In this document: positions 32,691 to 41,316 of the stretch, in pieces
How positions within the stretch are numbered: the stretch's first letter is position 1
How the letters are laid out: every line of letters starts with the position of its first letter
Translations under genes and position numbers: made by a program
Assembly (NCBI RefSeq): GCF_900177245.1
Contig: NZ_FXBM01000002.1
Coordinates: 372,001 to 436,000, forward strand
Direction of reading: 5' to 3'
Source of the DNA: Rathayibacter oskolensis
GTDB taxonomy: Bacteria; Actinomycetota; Actinomycetes; Actinomycetales; Microbacteriaceae
DNA length: 64,000 bases
The notes under the pieces: model-generated
Databases searched by the model: none
Seen by the model: the letters and a program-made list of their open reading frames with translations, nothing else
What the model was told of the DNA's origin: nothing

Positions 32691-33434
32691 GTGGATCCCC
32701 GCTCGTCCGACCCCGTCACCGCCGCCGTCCCTCCTCTGACGGATGCGGTCGCCGAGGCGCTCGACGCCACGACCGTCGCCGAGATCCGCGCCCTCCGCGA
32801 CGACTTCGCTCGGTTCATGCTCCAGTACAAGTTCGGCATGGACGAGATCGTGACCAAGGTCTCGATCCTCCAGGAGGAGTTCCGCGAGCTGCAGGAGTAC
32901 AACCCGATCGAGCACGTCACGAGCCGGCTGAAGTCGGCCGACAGCCTCATCGAGAAGATCGAGCGCAAGGGCTGCGAGACCACGTTCGAGGGCATCGCCG
33001 GCGCCATCACCGACATCGCGGGCGTGCGGATCACCTGCAGCTTCGTCTCGGACGTGTACCGGGTCTTCGAACTGCTCACCTCGCAGTCCGATGTCACGGT
33101 CCTCGAGGTGAAGGACTACATCGCGGAGCCCAAGGAGAACGGCTACAAGAGCCTGCACGCGATCGTCGAGGTGCCGGTGTTCCTCTCCGGAGGCTCGGTC
33201 GACGTCTGCGTCGAGGTCCAGTTCCGCACCATCGCGATGGACTTCTGGGCGAGCCTCGAGCACAAGATCTACTACAAGTACGACCGCCAAGTCCCGCAGG
33301 AGCTGCTCGACGGCCTCGCCGACGCGGCGCGCACCGCCTCCACCCTCGACTCCGACATGGAGCGCCTGCACCGCCAGGTGCGCGGCGAGCTCCCGCTCGC
33401 CAGTGCTCCGGTACGGCGCGCCGTCGACGTCTGA
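32691..33434 (+). CDS. Small alarmone synthetase (RelQ/YjbM-like)
   Basis: 247 aa, synthetase domain only, without the HD hydrolase or TGS/ACT domains of long RelA/SpoT proteins. Signatures: YNPIEHVTSRLKSADSLIEK (ATP-binding Arg/Lys), ITDIAGVRITCSFVSDVY, EPKENGYKSLHAIVEVPV, and VEVQFRTIAMDFWASLEHK with the catalytic Glu. Such proteins make (p)ppGpp, or pGpp, constitutively or under stress control. It is divergent from the HEVGH protein gene and convergent with the CPBP protease gene, so it stands alone. Confidence 0.92.
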   Translation: MDPRSSDPVTAAVPPLTDAVAEALDATTVAEIRALRDDFARFMLQYKFGMDEIVTKVSILQEEFRELQEYNPIEHVTSRLKSADSLIEKIERKGCETTFEGIAGAITDIAGVRITCSFVSDVYRVFELLTSQSDVTVLEVKDYIAEPKENGYKSLHAIVEVPVFLSGGSVDVCVEVQFRTIAMDFWASLEHKIYYKYDRQVPQELLDGLADAARTASTLDSDMERLHRQVRGELPLASAPVRRAVDV

Positions 33435-33453
33435 GGCCGCTGGGCTCCCCGCC

Positions 33454-34389
33454 TCAGCTGAACGCGGTCACGAGCACGAGCAGCAGGACCGCCGTGCCGT
33501 TCAGCGTCGCGTGCGAGATGATCGCCGCGCCGAGGCGCCCCGTGACCGTCGAGATCCAGCCGTGGGCGAGGCCCGCGATGACGGTCGTCGCTCCGAGCGT
33601 GACCACCGTCGCCGGGTTCACCATCTGGTGCCCGTGCAGCAGAGCGAAGACCAGTGTCGACGCGATGATGCTGACGAGCACCGCCCACAGGCGGCGCCCG
33701 CGGCCCGGAGGCGTCGCTCCGGCGGGCCGGCGCAGCATGCGGTTCCGCACGGCCCGCATCACGACGCCGCGGCAGAGGATCTCCTCGACGATCGGCGCGA
33801 CGACGACCGGGATGAAGACGGAGCTGAGCACGAACCACACCGGATCCGTCTCGAGATCGAGGTTCGACTGCGCGTCCTGGAGGTAGGGGGAGAAGACGAG
33901 CAGCACGGCGACGATCGCCACGCGCACGCCGATCCCGAGCCCGATGCCGATCGGGATGTCGATCCAGCGGAACCTCAGCCCGTAGTCGGCCGCCATCGAG
34001 CGCAGACCTCGGAGGCGGGAGGCGGCGAACGGCACCGCCAGCGCGACGAGGTAGCTGGCGAACGAGCCCGCGAAGAGCAGGCCGGGCGAGTAGGGGAGGA
34101 TCCCGAACCCGAACAGCAGGATGAGGGCCGCGAGCGGCAGGACGATCCCGGCGATCGTGAGCGCCGCCGTCGGGAGCCCCCAGCGCTGACGAGGATCGGG
34201 GAGGTAGAGCAGAGAGGAGTAGGGGGCTCCGACCGAGGGCTGCGGCTCGGCCGGCAGCCAGCCGTCGTACGTCGCGGGCTGCCCGGGAGGCATGGATCCC
34301 GCGGGAGGCGCCCACGCCCGGTACCCGGGGTCCGGAGGATCGAGGGCGATCGTCGACGGATCGGGCGGCGGGAAGGCGGCGGAGTCCAT
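33454..34389 (-). CDS. CPBP family intramembrane metalloprotease (Abi/Rce1-like)
   Basis: 311 aa. A Pro-rich, cytosolic N-terminus (~1-70) precedes about eight membrane helices. The catalytic motif VEEILCRGVVMRAV (EExxxR) is near residue 205, followed by FALLHGHQM and HATLNGTAVLL, which supply the conserved His residues. CPBP proteins include CAAX prenyl proteases and bacteriocin self-immunity proteins; which applies here is open. TAGTCT on the minus strand 9 nt upstream of the ATG suggests a very short leader. Confidence 0.9.
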   Translation of the reverse strand: MDSAAFPPPDPSTIALDPPDPGYRAWAPPAGSMPPGQPATYDGWLPAEPQPSVGAPYSSLLYLPDPRQRWGLPTAALTIAGIVLPLAALILLFGFGILPYSPGLLFAGSFASYLVALAVPFAASRLRGLRSMAADYGLRFRWIDIPIGIGLGIGVRVAIVAVLLVFSPYLQDAQSNLDLETDPVWFVLSSVFIPVVVAPIVEEILCRGVVMRAVRNRMLRRPAGATPPGRGRRLWAVLVSIIASTLVFALLHGHQMVNPATVVTLGATTVIAGLAHGWISTVTGRLGAAIISHATLNGTAVLLLVLVTAFS

Positions 34390-34465
34390 GGCCGGATCAG
34401 ACTACGCAGCCGACCTGGGCGAACGGACGCGCTCGCCCGGGGGAGAGGAGCCCCGGACACGAAGA

Positions 34466-34497
34466 AACCCCCGCCACGTAGAAGCTAGGCGAGGGTT
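34466..34497 (-). terminator. Terminator of tRNA-Phe
   Basis: AACCCTCGCC / GGCGGGGGTT (minus-strand order) with one mismatch, 12-nt loop, followed by TTTC. It is directly downstream of the tRNA-Phe gene. Confidence 0.6.
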
Positions 34498-34501
34498 CCC
34501 G

Positions 34502-34574
34502 TGGCTCCGACGGGCGTCGATCCCGTGACCTCACGATTTTCAGTCGTGCGCTCTACCAACTGAGCTACAGAGCC
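34502..34574 (-). tRNA. tRNA-Phe (GAA)
   Basis: 73-nt cloverleaf: acceptor GGCTCTG/CGGAGCC with discriminator A; anticodon loop CTGAAAA; T-arm ACGGGATCGACGCCCGT. CCA is not encoded. Confidence 0.95.
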
Positions 34575-34628
34575 GTGCACCGAGGCGGCCGGACCTCCTC
34601 GAAGAGAGAGCAGGCCGTCTCGAAGAAA

Positions 34629-34652
34629 AGGCCCTTCCTCTCGGAAGGGCCT
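34629..34652 (-). terminator. Terminator of tRNA-Asp
   Basis: Perfect 9-bp stem GGCCCTTCC / GGAAGGGCC with a 4-nt loop, followed on the minus strand by TTTTC. It separates tRNA-Asp from tRNA-Phe, so the two are probably transcribed separately. Confidence 0.8.
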
Positions 34653-34657
34653 CTCTG

Positions 34658-34731
34658 CGACCCTGACGGGACTTGAACCCGCGACCTCCGCCGTGACAGG
34701 GCGGCACGCTAACCAGCTGCGCTACAGGGCC
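34658..34731 (-). tRNA. tRNA-Asp (GTC)
   Basis: 74-nt cloverleaf: acceptor GGCCCTG/CAGGGTC with discriminator G; anticodon loop CTGTCAC; T-arm with GGTTCAAGTCC. CCA is not encoded. Confidence 0.95.
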
Positions 34732-34823
34732 TCGTTGCGAAGACAAGCATACTGCCTTCGAGGCTATTCGATTTCCACGCCCCGACCCTCGCGGGCCGGT
34801 GCACTTGCCAGCAGTCCCATCCG

Positions 34824-34896
34824 TGACCCCAACGGGATTCGAACCCGTGCTGCCGCCGTGAAAGGGCGGTGTCCTAGGCCACTAAACGATGGGGCC
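34824..34896 (-). tRNA. tRNA-Glu (TTC)
   Basis: 73-nt cloverleaf: acceptor GGCCCCA/TGGGGTC with discriminator A; anticodon loop CTTTCAC; T-arm GGTTCGAATCC. CCA is not encoded. No strong terminator is seen between it and tRNA-Asp, so these two could share a transcript. Confidence 0.95.
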
Positions 34897-35134
34897 GGGA
34901 GCTCGCGGGGCGACCCTGCGGCCGACCCCCCATGACTACCGACACGCAAGCATAGGGACCCGCCGCCCGATATGCAAAACCGAACGTTTCCAGCACGTGA
35001 AGAACCCCGTCCGGGGCTGGTGACGCTCTAGCCACACCGGTAAGAGCTTGGCTAGGGTTGGTCGGAATTGCCACTCTCGCGTGACGGAGCCGCACCGTCG
35101 ACGCAGAGGGCCACCACGACTCTCCAGAGGTCCC
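34897..35134. other. Intergenic region between tRNA-Glu and the hydrolase pair
   Basis: Holds TAGGGT at 35053-35058, a plausible -10 for the M23 hydrolase gene with a ~70-nt leader, and a small CCCCG-TC-CGGGG hairpin near 35006-35017. The leader was checked for a ydaO-type (c-di-AMP) riboswitch, because such elements precede wall-hydrolase genes in actinobacteria; no convincing match was seen. Confidence 0.4.
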
Positions 35135-36532
35135 ATGCTCCACTCGCCGCGCCGCCCTCGTCCCGCACGGTCCTCCGTCGCGCCGCGGCTCGGTCGATTC
35201 CGCACCGCCGCTCTGGCCTCCGCCGTCCTGGCGCTGGTCGCCGGGCTGCTCGTCGCCACTCCCGCCCAGGCGGTCGAGTACCCCTCGTGGGAGGACGTGG
35301 AGGCGGCCAAGGGCGACACCGCGGCGGCGGCCGCCCAGGTCGAGAACATCACCTCGCTGATCGCGGGCCTCCAGGACGAGGTCGCTGCCGCCCAGGAGCT
35401 GGCCCAGCAGCGCGGCGACGAGTACTTCGCGGCTCAGGAGGCGTTCGACAAGGCGGCCGACGCAGCCGCCGACCTCGACGCCCAGGCCACCGAGAGCGCC
35501 GACGAGGCCGACGCGGCGTCGCAGCAGGCGGGCCTGCTCGCCGCGCAGCTCTACCGCACGACCGGCACCGACCTCTCGGTCAACATCTTCCTCGACGGGC
35601 AGGGCGGCCAGGCCGACGAGCTGCTCTCGAAGATCGGCAACATGACCAAGCTCGTCGAGCGCTCCAACGCGATCTACGAGCAGGCGAGCGCCTCCCGCAA
35701 CACCGCCTCGTCGCTCGCCGACCAGGCCGAGGTCGCGCAGTCCGAGCGCGAGCGTCTCCGCGTCGCCGCGGAGGACGCGCTCGCCGAGGCCACGTCCGCC
35801 CAGGAGGCGTCGGAGTCGGCGCTCGCCGAGCAGCAGGAGCAGAGCATCGTGCTCGAGGAGCAGCTCGCCGCGCTCCGCGACACCGAGTCGCGCACCATCG
35901 CCGAGTACCAGGCGGGGGTCGCGGCCCGCGAGGCCGAGCGTCAGCGCAAGCTGGCCGAGGAGGCGGCCGCCCGCGAGGCCGCCGCGCAGGCCGCCCGAGC
36001 GCAGGCGGCGGCCCAGGCGGCGGCCGCGGCGTCCCGTCCGAGCAGCGGAGGCGGCGGCGGCTCGAGCGCGTCCGCGCCGTCCGCGGGCGGCGGATCGACC
36101 GCCGTGAGCGACTCCGGCTGGGTGCGCCCCACCTCCGGGCGCATCACCGGGACCTTCGGCCCGCGCGGAACGCTGTCGACCGGTGGCGGCTCGACCAGCT
36201 CGTACCACCGCGGGACGGACATCGCCGGAGGCTGCGGCAACCCGATCTTCGCCGCGCACAGCGGGACCGTGAGCTACGCCGGCCCCAACGGGACCTACGG
36301 CAACTGGGTTCTCATCGACCACGGCGACGGCATCAGCACCGGGTACGCCCACATCGTCGCCGGCGGCATCTACGTGAGCGTCGGTCAGCGGGTGGAGGCC
36401 GGTCAGCAGATCGCCGCCGTCGGCTCGACGGGCGCCTCGACCGGGTGCCACCTGCACTACGAGACCCGCGTCAACGGCGTCGCCGTCGACGCTCAGCCGT
36501 TCATGGCAGCACGAGGAGTCACTCTTGGTTGA
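35135..36532 (+). CDS. Secreted M23 peptidoglycan endopeptidase with coiled-coil domain
   Basis: 465 aa; GAGG lies 4 nt before the ATG. Signal peptide ~1-46 (TPAQA before VEYPSW). A long coiled coil (~50-300) contains VEYPSWEDVEAAKGDTAAAAAQ, then an Ala-rich and a Gly/Ser-rich linker, then an M23/LytM domain (~335-465): GRITGTFGPRG, YHRGTDIAGGCG (zinc His and Asp), YAHIVAG and CHLHYETRVNG (zinc His). It cleaves peptide cross-links in the wall. Coiled-coil LytM proteins of this plan are often activated by FtsEX at the septum; that is family knowledge, and no ftsEX is in the window. Confidence 0.92.
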   Translation: MLHSPRRPRPARSSVAPRLGRFRTAALASAVLALVAGLLVATPAQAVEYPSWEDVEAAKGDTAAAAAQVENITSLIAGLQDEVAAAQELAQQRGDEYFAAQEAFDKAADAAADLDAQATESADEADAASQQAGLLAAQLYRTTGTDLSVNIFLDGQGGQADELLSKIGNMTKLVERSNAIYEQASASRNTASSLADQAEVAQSERERLRVAAEDALAEATSAQEASESALAEQQEQSIVLEEQLAALRDTESRTIAEYQAGVAAREAERQRKLAEEAAAREAAAQAARAQAAAQAAAAASRPSSGGGGGSSASAPSAGGGSTAVSDSGWVRPTSGRITGTFGPRGTLSTGGGSTSSYHRGTDIAGGCGNPIFAAHSGTVSYAGPNGTYGNWVLIDHGDGISTGYAHIVAGGIYVSVGQRVEAGQQIAAVGSTGASTGCHLHYETRVNGVAVDAQPFMAARGVTLG

Positions 36533-38015
36533 CGCGAAGACGACCGCCGGCAGCTTCACCCCCGCGCCGCGCGAACGCGCCTGGAAGGGGCGGCTCCCGC
36601 TCGCCGTCTCGGCCGCGTTCGCCGTGACCGCGGTCACCGCCTCCCTCGGGCTCACCCCCGCCTCGGCGGACGACCCGACCTACCCCTCGTGGGACGACGT
36701 GCAGAACGCCAAGTCCGACGAGGCGACGAAGCAGGCCGAGATCGACTCGATCACGGGCCTCATCGCCGGGCTGCAGACGAAGGTCGACGATGCGTCGGTC
36801 GTGGCGATGAAGAAGGCCGAGTCGTGGCGCCAGGCGTCGGAGGCGCTCGCCGCCGCCGCGCAGACCGTCGACGAGCTCGAGGCGCAGGCCTCGGAGGCCT
36901 CGACCAAGGCCCAGACTTCGCGGATGCGGGCGGGCCTGCTCGCGGCGCACCTCTCGCGCGCCGCGGGAGGCGACCTCTCGATGAGCCTCGTCGCCAGCGG
37001 CGAGGACGCCGGCGACCTGCTCTACCAGCTGGGCGCGATGTCGCAGCTGACCGAGCAGTCGCAGAAGGTCTACTCCGATGCGCTCGCCGACAAGCAGAAC
37101 GCGGAGTCGCTCGCGGAGCAGGCCGACGTCGCCGTTCTCGAGCACCGCAAGCTGTCCGACGCCGCTGAGGAGGCGCGGTCGGTCGCCGACGCGGCCGCCG
37201 CCTCCGCCCGGGCCGCGCTCGCCTCGCAGGAGGAGAAGTCGTCGGAGCTCATCGCACAGCTCGCGCTGCTCAAGGACTCGACGGTCGAGATCGAGACGGC
37301 GTTCCTCGAGGGCGAGCAGCAGCGCGCGGCTGCCGCCGCCGCAGCAGCAGCCGCAGCCCGCTCGCAGGCCGCCGCCGAGGCCGAGGCCGAGCAGGAGGCG
37401 TCGCAGCAGGAGGCGTCGCAGCCGGCCGCGGCCGCACCCGCCGCCTCGCAGCCGGCGGCCGCCGCCCCCTCGCAGCCCGCCGCCCCGTCCATCCCGCAGC
37501 CAGGCCCCGCCGCTCCGGCGCCCCCGGCGGCCCAGCAGCCGGCCGCGCCCCAGCCGGCGCCCCCCGTCACGCAGCCGTCCGTGTCCCAGCCCCAGCTGCC
37601 GGCGCAGCCCGCGGCCCCGGCCCCGGCGCCCGCCCCCCAGACGAACGTCGTCGAGACCGCGATCTCGTACGCGATGGCGCAGCTCGGTGAGAGCTATGTG
37701 CTCGGAGGCATGGGCCCCGACGTCTGGGACTGCTCGGGTCTCACGAAGCAGTCGTACGCCTCCGCGGGGGAGTACATCGGCACGCACTCGGCGACGAACC
37801 AGTACAACGAGATGGCGGCCCAGGGCAAGCTCGTCCCCTACAGCCAGCGTCAGCGCGGCGACCTGATCTTCTGGGGCGGAGCCGGCGACTACTACCACGT
37901 CGCGATCTACCTCGGCGGCGACCAGATCATCGAGGCGCCGAACCCGAACTCCCCCGTCCGCGTGCACTCCATCTGGGGCACGCCCACCGGGATGGTCGGC
38001 CGCCCCGCCTCCTGA
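36525..38015 (+). CDS. Secreted NlpC/P60 endopeptidase with paralogous coiled-coil domain
   Basis: 496 aa from a TTG start that overlaps the previous stop by 8 bp; GAGGAG 6 nt upstream supports it. Signal peptide ~1-48 (PASA before DDPTYPSW). The coiled coil (~50-270) opens YPSWDDVQNAKSDEATKQAE and aligns with the same region of the upstream M23 protein, so the two arose by duplication. A long Pro/Ala/Gln linker (~300-375) leads to an NlpC/P60 domain with VWDCSGLTKQSY (catalytic Cys), RGDLIFWGG and YYHVAIYLG (His). It hydrolyses D-gamma-Glu-diaminoacid bonds in peptidoglycan and is likely a cell-separation enzyme. Confidence 0.92.
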   Translation: MVDAKTTAGSFTPAPRERAWKGRLPLAVSAAFAVTAVTASLGLTPASADDPTYPSWDDVQNAKSDEATKQAEIDSITGLIAGLQTKVDDASVVAMKKAESWRQASEALAAAAQTVDELEAQASEASTKAQTSRMRAGLLAAHLSRAAGGDLSMSLVASGEDAGDLLYQLGAMSQLTEQSQKVYSDALADKQNAESLAEQADVAVLEHRKLSDAAEEARSVADAAAASARAALASQEEKSSELIAQLALLKDSTVEIETAFLEGEQQRAAAAAAAAAAARSQAAAEAEAEQEASQQEASQPAAAAPAASQPAAAAPSQPAAPSIPQPGPAAPAPPAAQQPAAPQPAPPVTQPSVSQPQLPAQPAAPAPAPAPQTNVVETAISYAMAQLGESYVLGGMGPDVWDCSGLTKQSYASAGEYIGTHSATNQYNEMAAQGKLVPYSQRQRGDLIFWGGAGDYYHVAIYLGGDQIIEAPNPNSPVRVHSIWGTPTGMVGRPAS

Positions 38016-38020
38016 CGCCT

Positions 38021-38064
38021 GCGATGACGAAGGGACCCGCTCGCGCGGATCCCTTCGTCATCGC
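38021..38064. terminator. Bidirectional terminator between NlpC/P60 gene and ppa
   Basis: Perfect 15-bp inverted repeat GCGATGACGAAGGGA / TCCCTTCGTCATCGC, 14-nt loop, between two convergent genes. Confidence 0.8.
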
Positions 38065-38070
38065 GTGGGG

Positions 38071-38562
38071 TCAGTGACCCTCTTCGGCCAGCTTCTTGAT
38101 GCCGTCCTGGACGATCTGCTCCGCCTCCGCGGCGTCACCCCAGCCCTCGACCTTGACCCACTTGTTCGGCTCGAGGTCCTTGTAGCGCTCGAAGAAGTGC
38201 TTGATCTCGTTCTTGGTCTGCTCGGGCACGTCGCCGATGTCCTGGATGTGCTGCCAGCGCGGGTCCTTCGCGGGGACCACGACGACCTTGGCGTCGGAGC
38301 CGGCCTCGTCGCTCATGTTGAGGACGCCGACGGGGCGGACCGAGACGCCGACGCCCGGGAACACGGGGTACTCGAGCAGCACCAGCGCGTCGACGGGGTC
38401 GCCGTCGAGGCCGAGGGTGTTCTCGAAGTAGCCGTAGTCCGTCGGGTAGACGAAGGAGGTGAAGAGCACGCGGTCGAGGTAGACGCGACCGGTCTCATGG
38501 TCGACCTCGTACTTGTTGCGGCTGCCCTTGGGGATCTCTACGACGACGTCGTATGCGGCCAT
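38071..38562 (-). CDS. ppa: Inorganic pyrophosphatase
   Basis: 163 aa, soluble family I enzyme, hydrolysing pyrophosphate to phosphate. Signatures: [30 protein letters not shown], and the metal-binding [10 protein letters not shown], then DPRW and [20 protein letters not shown] lies 7 nt before the ATG. It is divergent from tilS, as near the tilS-hpt block in other actinobacteria. Confidence 0.96.
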   Translation of the reverse strand: MAAYDVVVEIPKGSRNKYEVDHETGRVYLDRVLFTSFVYPTDYGYFENTLGLDGDPVDALVLLEYPVFPGVGVSVRPVGVLNMSDEAGSDAKVVVVPAKDPRWQHIQDIGDVPEQTKNEIKHFFERYKDLEPNKWVKVEGWGDAAEAEQIVQDGIKKLAEEGH

Positions 38563-38668
38563 GTTCGCTCCTTGAGTCGGTGGCGCCGTGAGCGGCGCAT
38601 CGGCGGATCGGACCCGCCTCCCGAGCACTCACTCGGGGGGCCGGATCGCTGGCATTACGTTACTTGAT

Positions 38669-39664
38669 GTGCCCGATCGCCCCCGCCTGACTCCTGCCGT
38701 CGCCGACCTCCGCCGTGCCGTGCGCGCGAGCCTCGACGGGCTCGACCCCGAGGTGCTCGTGCTGGTCGCGCTGAGCGGGGGAGCCGACTCGCTGGCCCTC
38801 GCCTCCGCCGTCGCCTTCGAGGCGCCCCGCGGCGGGCGCCGGGCCGGTGCCGTCGTCGTGGATCACGGCCTGCAGCAGGCGTCGGCCGCGGTCGCCCGGC
38901 GCGCCGCCGAGCAGGCGCACGATCTCGGGCTCTCGCCGGTGCTCCGCGAGGTGGTGTCGGTGCCCGCCTCCGGCGAGGGCGGGCCGGAGGCGGCCGCCCG
39001 CACCGCGCGGTACCGAGCCTTCGACGACGCGCTGGTCGCCACCGGAGCCGCGGCGATCCTCCTCGCGCACACCCTCGACGACCAGGCCGAGACCGTCCTG
39101 CTGGGCCTGGCCCGCGGCGCCGGCGCGGCGAGCCTGCACGGGATGGCCGCCGTCAGCGGACCGCTGAGGCGTCCCCTCCTCGGGATCCGCCGCGAGAGCA
39201 CCCGCGCCGCCTGCTCCGACGCCGGACTCGAGTTCTGGGACGACCCGCACAACGACGACCCGCGCTTCTCCCGGGTGCGGGTGCGCAGCAGAGTGCTCCC
39301 GGTGCTCGAGGACGAGCTCGGGCCGGGCATCGCCGAAGCGCTCGCGCGCACCGCCGACCAGCTGCGCGAGGACGGCGACGCGCTCGACGCCCTGGCTCTG
39401 GACTGGGCGCTGGAGCTCGTCGGCCAGAACGACGAGGGTCACGTCACCGTCGACGCCCGCGGGCTCGCGGCCGACCCGCCCGCGCTCCGCCAGCGCATCA
39501 TCCGGCTCGTGGTCGCCAACGAGTTCGGAGTCTCGCTCTCGCGAGCGCAGACCCTCGCGGTCGCGGAGCTGGTCACCGACTGGCACGGCCAGAGGGGCGT
39601 CGATCTCCCCGGCGTCCGGGCCACCCGCTCCGGCACCGCCCTCGTCTTCGCCCCCGCCCCCTGA
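38669..39664 (+). CDS. tilS: tRNA(Ile)-lysidine synthetase
   Basis: 331 aa. N-type ATP pyrophosphatase with PP-loop ALSGGADSLAL, followed by VVDHGLQQ, AHTLDDQAETVLLGLARG and RPLLGIRR. It converts C34 of the AUA-reading tRNA-Ile to lysidine. The GTG start is chosen for the closest fit before the PP-loop domain; an ATG two bases upstream is out of frame. The length matches the short actinobacterial form, which lacks the large C-terminal domain. It precedes hpt, the usual order. Confidence 0.95.
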   Translation: MPDRPRLTPAVADLRRAVRASLDGLDPEVLVLVALSGGADSLALASAVAFEAPRGGRRAGAVVVDHGLQQASAAVARRAAEQAHDLGLSPVLREVVSVPASGEGGPEAAARTARYRAFDDALVATGAAAILLAHTLDDQAETVLLGLARGAGAASLHGMAAVSGPLRRPLLGIRRESTRAACSDAGLEFWDDPHNDDPRFSRVRVRSRVLPVLEDELGPGIAEALARTADQLREDGDALDALALDWALELVGQNDEGHVTVDARGLAADPPALRQRIIRLVVANEFGVSLSRAQTLAVAELVTDWHGQRGVDLPGVRATRSGTALVFAPAP

Positions 39665-39684
39665 GGCGGTCGCGACCGCTCCCG

Positions 39685-39690
39685 TAGAGT
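39685..39690 (+). promoter_or_regulatory. Leaderless-type -10 element of hpt
   Basis: TAGAGT, 6 nt before the GTG. Confidence 0.5.
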
Positions 39691-39696
39691 GGCCGG

Positions 39697-40248
39697 GTGG
39701 AAGCAGCCGACATCGCCGACGACATCACCGAGGTCCTCTACACCGAGGCCGAGATCCACGAGCGGATCCGCGGCCTCGCCCGCGCGATCGAGCGCGACTA
39801 CGCGGGAGAGAACCTCCTGATCGTCGGAGTGCTCCGCGGCGCCGTCATGGTGATGGCCGATCTGGCCCGTGAGCTCAAGCTCGACATCGTGATGGACTGG
39901 ATGGCCGTCTCCTCCTACGGCAGCAGCACGAAGTCCTCCGGTGTCGTCCGCATCCTGAAGGACCTCGACACCGACATCACCGACCGCAAGGTGCTGATCG
40001 TCGAGGACATCATCGACTCCGGTCTCACCCTCTCGTGGCTGCAGGGCAACCTGCGCAGCCGCGGCGCCGAGTCGGTCGAGATCTGCGCGCTCTTCCGGAA
40101 GCCCCGCGCGGCGAAGGTGGAGGTCGACGTCGCCTACGTCGGATTCGACATCCCCAACGACTTCGTGATCGGCTACGGCCTCGACTACGCCGAGCGCTAC
40201 CGCAACCTCCGCGATGTCGCGATCCTCGCTCCCCACGTCTACGAGTAG
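39697..40248 (+). CDS. hpt: Hypoxanthine phosphoribosyltransferase
   Basis: 183 aa. Purine salvage enzyme joining hypoxanthine or guanine to PRPP. The PRPP-binding motif is KVLIVEDIIDSGLT; flexible-loop segment DWMAVSSYGSSTKSSG and base-binding DFVIGYGLDYAERYRN are present. Its end overlaps the start of the GH76 gene by 35 bp. Confidence 0.95.
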   Translation: MEAADIADDITEVLYTEAEIHERIRGLARAIERDYAGENLLIVGVLRGAVMVMADLARELKLDIVMDWMAVSSYGSSTKSSGVVRILKDLDTDITDRKVLIVEDIIDSGLTLSWLQGNLRSRGAESVEICALFRKPRAAKVEVDVAYVGFDIPNDFVIGYGLDYAERYRNLRDVAILAPHVYE

Positions 40249-41257
40249 CCGGGCCGATCGCGCGCAGGAGAGCCTCGAGCGGCTCTTCTCGGTGCCGGTC
40301 CTCGGCTACCACAACAGCTATCCGACCTCTCTCCGGGCCGACGCGGAGTTCGACTACTGGTGGCTCGCGCACGCGATCGACGCCGCCGTCGACGCCTTCG
40401 AGCGGACAGGAGACGCGAGGCACCTCGAGCGGGCCCGCCGCGTGCACCGCGCGATCCGGCTCCGCAACGGCGGGCGGCTCGTCAACGGCTACTTCGACGA
40501 CATGATGTGGCTCGGAGGCGCGCTCGCGCGGCTCGGCGAGGCGAGCGGCGAGGCACGGTGGCTCGACCGGGCCGATCGGCTGTGGCGCTTCGCGGTCGCC
40601 CGCGGCTGGAACCTCCGTCACGGCGCGAGCCTGGCCTGGCGCCGTCGGCAGCTCGACTACAAGAACGCGCCGGCGAACGGCCCGTTCGCGATCCTCGGGG
40701 CACGACTCGAGCGCCTCCGCCCCGCGGGTCGCGAGGAGCTCTCGCGCGCCGCGTTCGACTGGATGCACGTGCGCCTGCGCGACCCCGAGTCGGGCTTCGT
40801 CGCGGACGGCATCGGCCGCGAGGGCGGCTCGGCGCGCGACGACTGGGCGTTCAGCTACAACCACGGCGTCTACATCGGCGCCGCCCTCGCCCTGCACCGG
40901 CTGCGGCCCGACGCGCGACTGCTCGCGCACGCCTCCCTCACCGCCGACGACCTGCTCACCCGCCTGGCGCCCGACGGCGTCTTCGTCGATCAGGGGTCCG
41001 GCGACGGCGCGCTGTTCGGGGGCATCGCCTACCGTCACCTCGTCGACCTCGCCTCGACCGAGGGAGTCGTGCCCGAGACGGCCGAGCGCATCCGGCGGTT
41101 CGTGGCGGGCAGCGTCGACACCCTCTGGCGCACGAGCGAGCGCCGAGGGGTGCTGCTCGCCGGCCCCCGCTGGGACGCGCCGCCGCGTCTCCCCGCCACG
41201 CTGTCGGCGCAGCTCGGCGCCGTGCTGGCCACCGAGGCGGCCGCCACTCTGGAGTGA
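40214..41257 (+). CDS. GH76-like alpha-1,6-mannanase, apparently cytoplasmic
   Basis: 347 aa. An (alpha/alpha) barrel of the GH76 type: YHNSYPTSLRADAEFDYWWLAHAIDA, the Asp-Asp pair in GYFDDMMWLGGALARLG, SYNHGVYIGAALALHRL and DQGSGDGALFGGIAYRHLVDL. GH76 enzymes act on alpha-1,6-mannan. No signal peptide precedes the domain, so it probably acts on internalised oligosaccharide or as a different sugar-processing enzyme. The start within hpt implies coupled translation. Confidence 0.85.
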   Translation: MSRSSLPTSTSSRADRAQESLERLFSVPVLGYHNSYPTSLRADAEFDYWWLAHAIDAAVDAFERTGDARHLERARRVHRAIRLRNGGRLVNGYFDDMMWLGGALARLGEASGEARWLDRADRLWRFAVARGWNLRHGASLAWRRRQLDYKNAPANGPFAILGARLERLRPAGREELSRAAFDWMHVRLRDPESGFVADGIGREGGSARDDWAFSYNHGVYIGAALALHRLRPDARLLAHASLTADDLLTRLAPDGVFVDQGSGDGALFGGIAYRHLVDLASTEGVVPETAERIRRFVAGSVDTLWRTSERRGVLLAGPRWDAPPRLPATLSAQLGAVLATEAAATLE

Positions 41258-41304
41258 GGGCGGGCATGCCCTCCTCGTGCCTGCGCCCCTCCGCGATCGA
41301 GCGC

Positions 41305-41310
41305 CAGACT
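41305..41310 (+). promoter_or_regulatory. -10-like element of the lipid kinase gene
   Basis: CAGACT, 6 nt before the GTG at 41317; it is used to prefer that start over the ATG at 41266. Confidence 0.35.
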
Positions 41311-41316
41311 GGGAGG

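Noticed and set aside
34990-35134. A ydaO (c-di-AMP) riboswitch before the M23 hydrolase gene
   Set aside because: The position would be typical, but the conserved ydaO core sequences are not found; only a small hairpin is present.
41266-41316. ATG at 41266 as start of the lipid kinase
   Set aside because: Possible, but the GTG at 41317 fits the -10 spacing seen for other genes in the window and the usual start of the fold. Not excluded.
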